Shown piece by piece: positions 22,429 through 33,670 of a stretch of DNA of 64,000 nucleotides. The stretch spans positions 7,856,386 to 7,920,385 of the forward strand of contig NC_135211.1 of NCBI RefSeq assembly GCF_052324685.1, given 5' to 3'. The notes beneath the pieces are model-generated. The model was not told the origin of the DNA, did no database searches, and was given only the letters and a program-made list of their open reading frames with translations. The stretch is from Brachyhypopomus gauderio (Eukaryota; Chordata; Actinopteri; Gymnotiformes; Hypopomidae). The first letter of the stretch is position 1. Every line of letters starts with the position of its first letter. Position numbers and translations under genes: made by a program.

Positions 22429-22458
22429 GTTCGGGTGTCTCTGGTCGGCTCGTCGTTC

Positions 22459-22796
22459 TGTGACGCTGGGGTGCTGGAGCAAGGACGAGACACGAGTCCA
22501 GGTCTCCGATCCAAACGACACGGTTTTTATTTACGAATATTGCGCAACTGCGCACAGAAAACATTCACAGGCACACAACGTGCAGACTATAGACAACGAC
22601 GAGCACAGGACACTGCGCGAGCGCACATTAAATAGACAAACCACATTAACCCCATGTGATTACGAGACGATTCACAGGTGAGACGGATTATCACATGACA
22701 TAACCATAACCACGGAATATCCACAGACGCAGACGATGCACGTAGACTACGTAAACACACGCCCAAAAGGGAGGGGCCGGGGTCCTCAACGTGACA
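22459..22796 (-). repeat. Element E right (5') LTR
   Basis: 338 bp, identical to the left copy. The minus-strand sequence next to it (GAACGACGAGCCGACC) is where a primer-binding site should be, but it does not begin TGG and I cannot assign a tRNA. Confidence 0.93.
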
Positions 22797-24974
22797 GATA
22801 AAGCACCCCAAAAACCCATATATAAAAGAATAAAAAATGATAGAACTATCAATGCATTGTACTATGATCTCCTAGAACAAGACTGGAATATAGTATACAA
22901 AGAAAGTAATGTTGATTGTGCATTTGAGAAATTTCTACAAAAATTTACTTTAGCATATAATAAAAACTGTCCAATTCATCAAATTAGTAAAAACAATAGC
23001 ATTATAAAATGTCCATGGTTAACCAATGGATTAAGAAATGCCTGTAAGAAGAAGAATACTTTATATAAACAGTTTATCAGGTTAAGGACTAGGGAGTCGG
23101 AGCAGAGATATAAAATTTATAAAAATAAACTCACTGATATTATGAGAACTAGTAAAAAAATATATTATAGCAATTTATTAGTGGATAATAAGAATAACAC
23201 TAAAAAGGTTTGGGGAATACTGAACACAGTTATTAAGGGGTATAAAATTAAGAAATCATATCCAGATTATTTTACTGACAGTGAGACCAATGAGAATTAT
23301 AATATGGATGATGTTGTAAATAAATTTAATAAATTTTTTGTAAATGTTGGGCCAAACTTGGCTGCTAAAATTCCGAAATGCAAAGTAAACCAAAGAGATA
23401 ATTTATCAATAGGAAGCAAACTAAGTACAATGTTTCTGACTGGAGTAACCGAGGCTGAACTAGTCGATACAGTTAATAAGTGTAAAAATAAATCATCTAC
23501 TGATTGCTATGACATAGATATGACTGTAATTTAAAAAGTTGTAAATAGTATTTCTAAACCATTAACATATATATGTAACCTATCTTTCAAAACAGGAACA
23601 TTTCCAAATAAAATGAAAATTGCAAAAGTAATACCACTTTATAAAAACGGCGACAAGCACATCTTCACTAACTACAGACCGGTCTCTCTACTTCCTCAGT
23701 TTTCAAAAATATTGGAGAAACTGTTCAACAATAGATTAGAGAAGTTTTTAGATAAACATAATATAATTAATGAAAGTCAGTATGGCTTTAGGTCAAAGAG
23801 ATCAACATCTATGGCTATAATTGATGCAGTAGAAGAGATCACAAATAAACTAGACAAGAAAAAATATGCAGCTGGAATATTTATTGATTTGAAAAAAGCC
23901 TTTGATACACTGGATCATGAAATTTTACTAAATAAACTGACAAGGTATGGCATCAGGGGAGTGGCCTTAAATTGGATTCAAAGCTATTTGATGAAGAGAC
24001 AACAGTTTGTGAAGATGGATGAAATTGAGTCAGGATATTTGGACGTTGCTTGTGGGGTTCCACAGGGGTCGGTATTGGGTCCTAAGTTGTTTATTTTGTA
24101 TATAAATGATATATTTGAAGTTTCAAAGTCATTAAAACTAATTTTATTTGCAGATGATACCAATGTATTTTATTCTAGTGATAATTATGTTGACCTAATA
24201 CAAAGTGTTAACAGTGAATTAAATAAATTAAAGGTATGGATGGATATAAATAAACTTTCTTTAAATTTAAATAAAACTAAAGCTGTATTCTTCGGGTACA
24301 ATAAGGAAAATTTAGATCAGGTTATAAATATAGATGGTGTTAGTATTGCTACTGTGTCAGAAGTCAAATTTTTAGGAATAACCATAGATAGTAAACTAAG
24401 CTGGAAACCACACATCAAACACATACAAAGTAAAGTTTCTAAAAGTGTTTCAGTTATCAATAAGGTCAAATACTTCCTGAATTACAATGCATTGTATTTA
24501 TTGTATTGTTCATTAGTATTGCCATACTTAATTTACTGTATAGAAATTTGGGGCAATAACTATAAAAGTTCTCTATATCCCCTCTTCTTAATCCAGAAAC
24601 GTGCTGTGAGAGTTATTCATAAAGTAGGATTTTATGATCACACTCATAAGTTGTTCCTACAGTCTAAATTACTAAAACTACCTGATCTGGTGGATTTCTA
24701 TACAGCACAGCTTCTATATAAAGCAAATAAAAATAGTTTGCCTACTAATATTCAAAAGCTTTTCACACAGAGAGAAAGGGCATATAACTTGAGGGGTAGT
24801 GGCAACTTTAAGATTCAGCCAATAAGAACAAAGAGGAAAAGTTTGTGTGTGTCTGTGTGTGGGGTTAAGCTTTGGAACCAACTGGGGCAACAACTAAAGC
24901 AATGTCCAAATATTCATTACTTTAAATCAAAATATAAAGAAACAGTTTGGTTGCAATACATGGCAGCCAGTTAG
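22797..24974 (+). pseudogene. LINE G ORF2, reverse transcriptase
   Basis: One frame, broken only by TAA at 23532-23534, encodes the pre-RT region and RT. Motifs in order: NYRPVSLLP (about 23675), IFIDLKKAFDTLDH (about 23880-23925), GVPQGSVLGP (about 24055), the catalytic FADDTN (about 24150) and the thumb ending near SKLSWKPH. A basic C-terminal extension runs to 24974. With a single nonsense codon this copy is young. Confidence 0.87.
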
Positions 24975-24989
24975 GCAGTCATTGTTGGA

Positions 24990-25040
24990 TTAAAAATAAT
25001 AATAATAATAATAACAGGAAAAATAATAATAATAATAAAT
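24990..25040 (+). repeat. AAT microsatellite in the LINE G 3' UTR
   Basis: Two short runs of AAT repeats just after the ORF2 stop, followed by AT-rich 3' UTR to the A-rich tail. Confidence 0.85.
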
Positions 25041-25497
25041 ATTGATGATGACGATAGTAGTGATGAGGGTGATTGTTAATAGTAATAGTGATGATAACCA
25101 TTGTTGTTGTTATCATGGTTAATGTTCTTATTGTTAGTAGAGTAATTCATATTGATATAACTACCTACATAGTAATGTGAAATGGACATATGTAATATGG
25201 AATAAATCTGGGATACTATGTATCTATAATATTTGTATGTGTGATAGTGTTGTGGGTTGTGGATGGCAGCAAAAAGATGGATTCTGATTTGGGATGGACG
25301 GGGGGTGGGAATTAATAAGCATGGCTTCATTCCACTCCTTTCCAAGTTGTTGTATGTATGTTGATGTATGCGTAATGTATGCATATGTGTAACTGTAAAA
25401 ATATGAATATTTATATATAATTGTAATATTGGATTGTAATTGTTGGCTTGGCTTGGAATAAATTAAATCAAATCAAATTAAATAAAAAAAACTACAG

Positions 25498-26226
25498 AGA
25501 GTGGCACTAATGGGCATGTACAAAACCTTTCCCTCCTGCTAGCTGACATTGGGGACATGATCTGCAGTAGTCTTTTACTTGCAAAAACATTCCAGGCCAG
25601 TAAAAGTGTCTGCTAATGCATTGCAGCGTTTTCATGTGAGCTAGGTGACCTGCTCATGGGATCGTGTAGCCTAGCTCCAAAACTTGCTATCTGTACTGCT
25701 CTGGAACAACAAGCTGCAAACCATCATCACTCTGTCTGTACAGGATGTTATTTTGCAAGGTAAAAACTTCATTACCAAGGTTTGGGACAAAACAAGAACC
25801 CTCCTCTGCCTTCTTAAACAGTCTGGCTAGTGTTGGGTCCGCCTGCTGCAATTCAGCAACATTACCAGTATCATGTAGATCGTTCTGTAGGCCTGACTGG
25901 TCTACAAGGTCTAGCACTGTCTGTCTACGCTTAGCACATCTCTACTCACAGGTGCATGCTGTCTCACCTAGGACATCCTAACCATAAAAAGGAAAATCAG
26001 CCATGTCAATGGGTTTAACCTTAGCCATAGCTCTCATCACCACACAGCTTAAAGCAGTTTTCCCTACCAGGTCTAACAATACAGGGAGGTCTTGACCTAA
26101 AAGCATTGGGTATGGCAGTTTGGGGACCAGCCCCACCTTGAGTAAATACGTCTGACCATCTACTCTGACATATACCTCTGCTGTACTATGCTCACTTGTA
26201 TCACCATGAACACAGCAGATAGTCAA
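25498..26226 (-). pseudogene. Element B: protease C-terminus and integrase zinc domain
   Basis: 26226-25978 has the end of a retropepsin (KLPYPMLLGQDLPVL, the strand after the flap). 25917-25687 has the pre-integrase linker (QQADPTLARLFKKAEEG, ILYRQSDDG). 25680-25510 contains, in broken frames, the zinc-site end with HFYWPGM and CRSCPQCQL. Protease leading into integrase without RT again shows the Gmr1-like order. Confidence 0.82.
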
Positions 26227-27600
26227 TCAATCAATCAAATTTTATTTATACAGCGCTTTTTACAACAGTTGTTGTCACAAAGCAGCTATACAATTGCTGA
26301 GTCCTAGCACCCAGTGAGCAAGCCTAGGGCGACAGTGGCAAGGAAAAACTCCCTAGTTTTTTTTTGCATGAGGAAGAAACCTTGAGAGGAACCAAGACTC
26401 AGGGGGGGAACCCATCCTCCTCTGGCCGACACCGGTCACCATGACAACAACAACAATTTAGACAGAAGGAAATATAGAAAAGGAAAAAGATGTAATAATG
26501 TCCATCTTGGTGTAGGTATCCTGTTAGGAGGTGGCCGGCCCAGGATGGATCGTTTATCTCTCCTCATCTCATTATTCCTCATGCAGGTGGGCAGCCATGT
26601 GGAAAAAATAAAACAGGGAAAATTAGCTCTGTATGAGGACATATATAGGACAGGTGAAATTATAAACATTTCTGGAGTGTGGCAGCAACTCCGGCATTAA
26701 GTTAAATTATTACAGCCTAGCTAAAAAAGGCAGAACCAGAAGGTAACAGACTTGGGGGCATTCTGAGACAATGGCATCCATCCACTGCACTGTCAACAAA
26801 CTTGAGTGACCACGAGCAGTGACAGGATGACAGCACCAGTGCCCCAGTCTACCATAAAACCCTTCGTCTATGAACCCCTGGATCTGTACCTTTATCTAAG
26901 GGGGGATATTAATTATCAAACGCTAAACTAAATAAGTGGGTTTTCAACCTAGACTTAAAGATTGTGACTGTGTCAGAGTCCCGGACGCATTTTGGAAGGT
27001 TGTTCAAGAAAAGGCTCTTCCCCCTGCTGTTACCTTATTATTTTTTGGAACTAATAAAAGAGCAGCACCCTGTGATCTTAGTGGATGTGGGGGTTCATAA
27101 TAGGAAATAAGTTCCTAGAGGTATTCAGGAGCAAGCCCGTGCAGTGCTTTATAAGTTAATAAAAGAATTTTAAAATCAATACGGAATTTAACTGGGAGCC
27201 AATGCAGGGCTGATAGGACTGGTCTGATATGCTGAAATTTTCTAGTTCTGGTCAGAACTCTGGCGGCAGCATTTTGAACTATTTGAAGTTTATTCATATT
27301 CCTATTTGAACATCCTGACAGTAGTGAGTTACAGTAATCTAATCTGGAGCTAACAAAGGCGTGCATCAATTTTTCTGCATCATCCTGTGATAATGCATTT
27401 CTTAACTTGGCAATGTTGCAGAGATGTAGAAAAGCTATCCTAGTAGTATTATCTATGTATTTATCAAATGATAGGTCGGAGTCGAGTATGACACCTAGGT
27501 TTTTGGCTACTGTGCCAGGTGTAATGGGGTAGTCTGCAAGATTAAGCATTAGATCTGGAATTTTCTGTCTTGAGGCCTTAGGGCCCAAAGTAGAAATTAA
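26227..27600 (-). mobile_element. 5'-truncated L2 LINE, minus strand
   Basis: The 3' tail is the (TCAA)n run at 26223-26240, followed by a typical fish L2 3' UTR (26240-27110). The RT C-terminal frame 27588-27115 contains LGVILDSDLSF, SSRLDYCNSLL and VLSALHWLPV, the diagnostic L2 thumb/C-terminal phrases. The copy is truncated at about 27600, the usual outcome of incomplete LINE insertion. It lies in the protease region of B. Confidence 0.87.
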
Positions 27601-28287
27601 GAAATTAATCTACTTAAGTAGAAATTTTACTAATTTATACTTTACTGGAGTAATTATTTTTCAGCTGACTTTTTACTTCTACTCCTTACATTTTCACACC
27701 ATTATCTGTACTTTCTACTCCTTACATTTTTAAAATAGCCTCGTTACTGCTATTTCATTTCAGGTGTTCATTTCGTTACTGCTAGTTCATTTTTTCATTC
27801 CAGAACTTTCAATTCTACCTTTTACCTAGTCTGATTGTGTGAATTGTGTGTGACTTGTGTATTTGAGTGTTAACGGGCCGCCCAATGGAGGATGGGTTCC
27901 CTTTTGAGTCTTGGTTCTCCCGAGGTTTCTTCCTATTCCCCACTATCTAGGGAGTTTTTCCTCGCCACTGTCGCCTTTGGCTTGCTCATTAGGGTTCTGG
28001 ACCCATAGTATTGTTAACCTTGTAAATCCTGTAAAGCTGCTTTGCGACAACTTGAGTTGTTAAAAGCGCTATACAAATAAACTTTGATTGATTGATTGAT
28101 TCCGGCATGTCATCATTAAAAAAAACCCTATCCTGACTAATCGCGCTATCCGGATAGAGTGAATTTGATTGTGGTTGGATGAGAAGTGTAAACATATAAT
28201 ATTCCGACACCCTATTGGTTTGTACGTGATCCATCGCACCTGCTGCACACGTCACGTCACACTCCAGCGAGGATGTAGCAGACATAG
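27601..28287 (+). mobile_element. Repeat fragments, including an L2 3' end on the plus strand
   Basis: 27601-27840 resembles the (A)CTTTACT-rich interior of fish hAT-type repeats but has no clear termini. 27865-28101 is an L2 3' UTR on the plus strand ending in GATTGATTGATTGATT, the opposite orientation to the copy beside it. 28102-28287 is unassigned and continues at 36705 beyond retrovirus F. Confidence 0.7.
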
Positions 28288-28906
28288 TGTCGTGGAAATT
28301 TCCTAATAAATGGATGAGGACTCAGACGTGGTTAAATGATTAATTTATTACAAAAATATAAATATATATAAATAGGACAAAGACAGATACAAGACAGACA
28401 CAGACATGAGAGTCTCATTCAAGCATGACAACTCTGAAGGCAGGGGGGGCGCTCCCCCTGCTTATATACAATCTTAAACACAATTCAGCAGTTCTAACAG
28501 CAGGTTATCTTTAGCACAGCATGTTCCAAAACATAAGCGTCCAGCAGGCTACTTTGTCTCACATGTGTGTATCTCCTAATATGGACTTCCCTAGAGTTAG
28601 CGGAAGCAACTGATGTATCAGTTGAACACAGAGAAAGCTAAATGACCCAAGACTAGTAGCCTAGTGACTACCAGTTAACAGAGTGTTCTTACCCTCAGCA
28701 CTCTCCCTGACCTGGGTCACATATAGCACACATGCATAATATGAACGAAACATGGTTACACTGAATCACACTACTTCATTATTGTAGTCCTTCTGCTTAG
28801 TCAGAATGGACATGTCCAAAATCATAAAGTTCATAATGATCTCTTATAATAACTAAACATGATCTAATCAATGATAATTAGTCAATAATCAATAATTTCT
28901 CTCACA
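28288..28906 (-). repeat. Retrovirus F left (3') LTR
   Basis: 619 bp, TGTCGTGG to CTCACA. The adjoining CTTCCCCCCTTTGA is a polypurine tract on the minus strand. Confidence 0.94.
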
Positions 28907-28979
28907 CTTCCCCCCTTTGATTCTGTGTAATCATTAAAAAGGAGAGAATAAATCATTAATTCTATCATAAAGCATCAAC

Positions 28980-30430
28980 TTAAAACAGGCCCTGGAGTTT
29001 GTTAAGCTGCTCAGGGCCATCGGGCACAACCCAGCCAGTCGCCAGGTCATCCCAGACGTCTTCCTTAAACAGATGTCCCAAGGAGTCTGCTATCTCAAGC
29101 TCCTTTAAGTCGTCATGCAAGGCCATCTGAAAATGCTGACGCATAAGGCCAGTAAGCCACGACGAACAGCAAGACAAAATACAAGGCACTAAACACAACA
29201 ACAGCTAAATGATTATTACAATTGGTAAAATCATAGTCAGCATCCAATGTCCCCATGGGCCTAGCCATGAAGTGATCTACCCAAACCAGGTTCTTGAACC
29301 TCGGCCTTCATGTGATCAATAAAATCTGTAATATTATCATAGTAATCTGGAATGCTGAAACAACATGAAACATTGATTTTCTTACACACATCTCCTTCTT
29401 TTATGAGGAGGAGGTCTAAAGCTAGTCTATTCTGGACCTATACTTGTCTAATTTCTTTCACTTCTTTGTTTAATAGGTCCAGAGCAGTCTCGGTACGAGA
29501 AGCCAGAGTCAGAATTTGCCATACAAGTCCATTGATCTTATCTATCGTAGCTGCAGTTCCTCCGCCGAGGAACACTGACCATCCCACAGCAACCGCTGGG
29601 GTAGTCCAGGGGTCTGCCAGCGTGTAACCTCTAAACTCACCAGGGATCCCCTCCAGTGAGGCCTCCTGTGGGACACAATCTGGTATGGTATAAATTGACA
29701 CTGGGGGGGGTAAGGAAAACTGGAGTACAACACCCTCCCCAGGCGAACTGAAAACTGACCCCTGTTGTATGATCTCTCAGGTAGAACAGAGTAGGTTTTC
29801 TCTCTGCATGCCCACATCGTCGCCCAATCTGTTACTGGGTTCACGATGCCATGACAGGAGGTGAAACTCCATTTTGCAGAGGAGTTATTTAGTCTAATGT
29901 TGATTCGTTTCTGGCTGTTGCTACCAGATCAACCTGGCACTTGGTGTGCTCTATCCAAAGATGGCCTCCAAGGCCCCCTCTGAGCATAGACACCACTCTC
30001 CCTCAACAGGGGTGGTGTCAAATGTCATGTTGCGAATGCCGGCTCGTGACACCTCGTCATTTGAGTCGCAGTCGTTTATTTCCTATGATCCATACTTGCA
30101 ACATCATCACCTACCCAATCAGGAGCCTTACCACTGTGAATGATGGTGTGAGACATGTTGTAGAATTGACCTGTTAACCTATCAATCTCGCATATGGGTC
30201 TGTTAATTAACATTGTAGCCATTTCATAAGTGATTGGTGTTGGTGTTCACACCATGTGGAAAGGATGGCAAACCAGACAGGGCTGGTTTGGTTTCACTGC
30301 AGTAGCAGTGACATTGGACATTACACATGCTTTCTTTCCCTCACACCTCTCCTCCGGTGTGGGGGAGATGACAGTTGCCCCTCCTGTTGAGAAAAGCATC
30401 ATGTAAAAAACAACAGCATAACATTCATTC
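28980..30430 (-). pseudogene. Retrovirus F env remnant
   Basis: A hydrophobic leader-like start lies at about 30426, with surface-unit fragments in shifting frames down to 29600. The best frame (29701-29438) covers the fusion-peptide region (AVGWSVFLGGGTAATID) and the following heptad repeat (TETALDLLNKEV). The cytoplasmic end is at 29201-28980. Several frame breaks interrupt it, so it is non-functional. The class I-like call rests on the TM layout. Confidence 0.75.
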
Positions 30431-30577
30431 TGGCGGCTGCTCTGGAGCTCTTTTGCAGTGGGTGTGGTGTGTCCACGTGGCTCGGCCGCTGGTCTTCACA
30501 GCTGTGTTGGTTGTTAGCAGCACGTGGATCTCTGATCAGCAGTGGATTCTCCGACACCTCTGACAGCTTTGACCTGC

Positions 30578-31133
30578 TCAGACAAAATAGAGACAAACTT
30601 GTGCAGGATAACATATTAATGGCTCAACAAGTGTGTGTGAGTGTGTGTGTGTGTGTGTGTCCCATTCCGGCGGCACTACTCCCATGTTTGGAGGCCTTCC
30701 AAACACAATCTCAAAGGCTGATAAGCCTGTGCGAGCTTGGGGCCTAGTGCGGCTCTGCCACAAAACCAGAGGCAGACATTTCAATCCTGTTTCCTGAGTT
30801 AGTTTCCTCTAAAATTTAGTTAATTTAACTCCTTTACCCCTTCGTGTACGAAGGGAGTGCCGTTGTCACTCGACACCCTCCTGGGAAACCCCCATCGTGG
30901 GATTATTTCCCTTAGTAGCATCTTTGCCACCGTATCTGAATTCTGCTTTGTGGTGGGGAAGGCCTCCATCCATTTGCTAGACATACATACACACAAGCCT
31001 GTATTTCAGCAGGTGTTAGTTCAACAAGATCAATTTGCCAGTGTTGAAAGGGTTCGGTCGGCGGCAGGTGTCCGGCGGGTGCATGTTTAGGTCTGTTATC
31101 CCCCTGTGGTGGGATACCAGACAATGTGAACAA
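30578..31133 (-). pseudogene. Retrovirus F integrase remnant
   Basis: Two fragments: the start of the core with PFQHWQIDLVEL (31133-30912) and a C-terminal piece with TGLSAFEIVFGRPPN (30784-30578). The intervening core, including the catalytic D and E, is deleted or scrambled, and a TG microsatellite near 30640-30660 lies at one end. Confidence 0.78.
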
Positions 31134-31619
31134 AAATTTTGGGTGAGTGTGGATATTCTTAGTGCATGCTAGTGCATGCCACTATCCCCCCTTTGCTCAT
31201 TGTGACTCCTACCATGAGCAATTTCAATCAGTCCTCTCATGTAGGCTGTAGGGAGACACACGGCTTACCTGTCTCCGTGTGTGTGTCCAGACTCCCCCCA
31301 TTGTTTTGCACCCCCCCTTTTGCCCATCTCTGTTTGTTTTACATTGTGGCTTGTGTTTGTATTGCTCTGGTTGTTAAGGGTGTGTCTTCTCTGTTACTGT
31401 GATCTGTTAGCATCATTTGTGTGTTTGGAGCCTGCAAAACTGTGTTGGGCTGTGGAGTCTGTGAAGGCATTGCCTTTTGCTACTGTGTCGCCTGTTCTGG
31501 TGTGTGCGGCACATTTGATGATTGCAGTTGTGAGATTAGTTGGTGCTTTATCTTTGACCTTGAGCTGGTAAGGAATGGTGAGCTCAGCTGCTTGGGCAGA
31601 ATAATGTGGCAGGGGTGTT

Positions 31620-32500
31620 ATTGTTTACAAAACCTTTTTTTTTTCCTTTAAAATTCGAAAAACAGCATGTTTGACCCAAAGGGCGAGTTGAGCGTACCCC
31701 ACTATATCTCTGAATGCTACCAGTGCCCGCACCCCGGCTGCCCCGGGGTCTAGTTTTCCTGAAAAGTAGGCTACTGGCCTCTGTCTGTCACTGTGGGCTT
31801 GAGTCAAAACACTGGTCCTTTAACGTCAACACTCCCCACACACATACGAACACTGAACACACACATCAATTCTGAACTTTTATTTCAGAATTCAAAACTG
31901 TTCTTAAGACTCATTTGTTCAAACGGGCTTATTCTCTTTAACAAATGTTATTTTTATCTCTGTTTGTTGTGTCAGAATTTCAATACATACTACGTCATGA
32001 CCCAGGAAGTGCACTTTTTTTCAGCAATATTGCAATTTTGCTTAGGAACCTTGTGGCCTTCCCTTGCTAGGTGATGTAGCAATGCCACTATGGCCCTCTT
32101 TGCATACTTCTCATGTGTTTACACAGAGTATCAGAACATCTACGTAGTGCAACAGTGCAATGCCCTCTGGAAGTTTCAGAGAGGCCAGACTGTCTCGCAG
32201 CGCTGCATTGTAAATGGTGAGTGATGTGTATGTTTTTTTACTTCAAAGGAAAATGCCAACCAGTACTGGCTATCTGGATGCACTGAAAATGCATTTGCTA
32301 GGACCACTACACTGAACCACTGGCTATCTGGGGGAATCTGGCAAAGAATATTGTGAGGATTTGGCACTTTTGGGGCTCTAACGTGTACTGCTGCATTGAC
32401 AGCCAGCAAATCCTGCACAAATCGCCATTCTTCCCACTCTGGTTTCTTAACTGGAAAAATTGGAGTGCGCACGGGTGAGTTAGGGCACAGTACGATCACT
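31620..32500 (-). pseudogene. Retrovirus F RT and RNase H remnants
   Basis: The frame 32499-32176 holds the RT N-terminal half (SPVRTPIFPVKKPE, then WRFVQDLLAVN). The YxDD region is not readable in a single frame. RNase H fragments (HSDRQRPVAYFSGKLDP) appear at 31807-31625. The segment between is heavily rearranged. Confidence 0.78.
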
Positions 32501-33670
32501 CCAGCTTGCCTAAGTGATTGGAAAAACTGGCCTAATTTCCTTTGAGCGCCTCAGGCTTCAAAGGGTATTGATGTTGTCTTGGCCTATAGTCAGATTTTGG
32601 GGTGATGTGTATGGGCTCACACCCCCTGCATGAGCCCCAACATCGCTCTTACCTTGTGCCCATAATGCTGCAGGAACAGTTCTGAGTTCCTCTTCCTCTC
32701 ATTTTTTTTTTTTCTTTCCTGAGAGGGTAAGGAAGGCGGCTAAAAAAATACCAAGGGGGTTATTCAGTTCCACTCCCTGCCTGCAGGGGAGCCAGCACGG
32801 CGCCGGCTGCATCCACGCCCTCCTGCTAGGGCTAAACATGGTGTTCCTGCCAGGAACTCTCTCCCAATCGGTAATGTCAGACATCTCTGTCATCCATTCA
32901 CCGATGTCCTGCCATTGAGGCTCCTCGCACACGTTTGCTAGTGACACGTGTGGTTTAGTTCGAGGAAATGAGAACAGGTCTTCCTGTTCTAATGGGGTTT
33001 GCACCATTGCCACAGCCCACACGCAATCCCACACAATAGCAGTGACAACCAAACAATCATGTTTTCCAACCTTAAATTTATCCTCAAAACCTCTATCGGG
33101 GCCCTCACTCACATGCAGCGTGCAGTGCAGTGACCCCTACGGTCTCAACATCAAATCACCTGGCAACAAACTACACACTTCACACATGAAGTGTTCCCAA
33201 CACTCTCCTCCTGCACTCTGCAGCTCATAAACATACAGTGGAACTCCTGCTGATAACTGAACCGCAACACAGCTAACTCCCACTCCATAAACAACCCCTC
33301 AGGCCTGCTACTCAGGCCCAATTTACACATTAAGTCACAACCCATAGCAGTTAAATTAAATTAAATTAAAAATTCATTTTCAAATGTATTATTTCATTTA
33401 CATCGGAGAGGCTCTTCTTTTTTTTTTTCTTTGAATGGGTGGCACCACTATAAACCTAAATCTTTTATTTTAGTGCCGTTTACAGTCAGTGTTATTTTAG
33501 GCAGGCCCTGCGGCCCTACACTAATCTTCTGCAAGCATTGATAAATTAAATGATAATTTAAACCAGTTACTTTCCTTTTTGTCGTCTTCCAGTGGTCCTG
33601 TACCGTCCAGCCTCTCCGCTGCCCGTCAATCTCTGAAAGTTCTGTTTCTCTGCTCAGCATTTTCTTCATT
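32501..33670 (-). pseudogene. Retrovirus F protease and adjoining pol spacer
   Basis: The protease start (GLPKITLTVNGTKIK) lies near 33480. The active-site turn is present but frameshifted near 33445, and the closing GCDLMCKLGL is at 33345-33310. The stretch 33112-32699 contains KPHVSLANVCEEPQWQDIG, a region seen in fish retroviruses between protease and RT, and ends in a poly-Lys artefact from a T-run. Confidence 0.7.

Larger units (their letters stand above)
20625..22796 (-). mobile_element. LTR element E: short, polymerase-less, identical LTRs
   Basis: Two 338-bp LTRs (20625-20962 and 22459-22796), base-identical as far as I can compare by eye, flank 1.5 kb of GC-rich DNA. The 5-bp target GATAA is duplicated at 20620-20624 and 22797-22801. 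On the minus strand each LTR has a TATA-like TATTTAA followed about 150 bp later by AATAAA, so transcription is minus-sense; a purine tract (GGAGGGGG) adjoins the 3' LTR. No protease, RT or integrase motif occurs, so it must be mobilised in trans. It sits inside LINE G. Confidence 0.9.
19015..25497 (+). mobile_element. LINE G: nearly full-length non-LTR retrotransposon in B's integrase
   Basis: Plus-strand element with ORF1 (19031-19698), ORF2 endonuclease (19688-20624), the LTR element E inserted at 20625, then ORF2 RT (22797-24974), a ~500-bp 3' UTR and an A-rich tail at ~25460-25497. Few lesions are visible: a frameshift near 19115, another near 20272, and one TAA at 23532-23534. Jockey-superfamily (CR1/L2/Rex-like) by gene layout and RT motifs; the exact family is unresolved. 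The 5' junction with B is at about 19012-19018; no clear target duplication was found. Confidence 0.85.
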
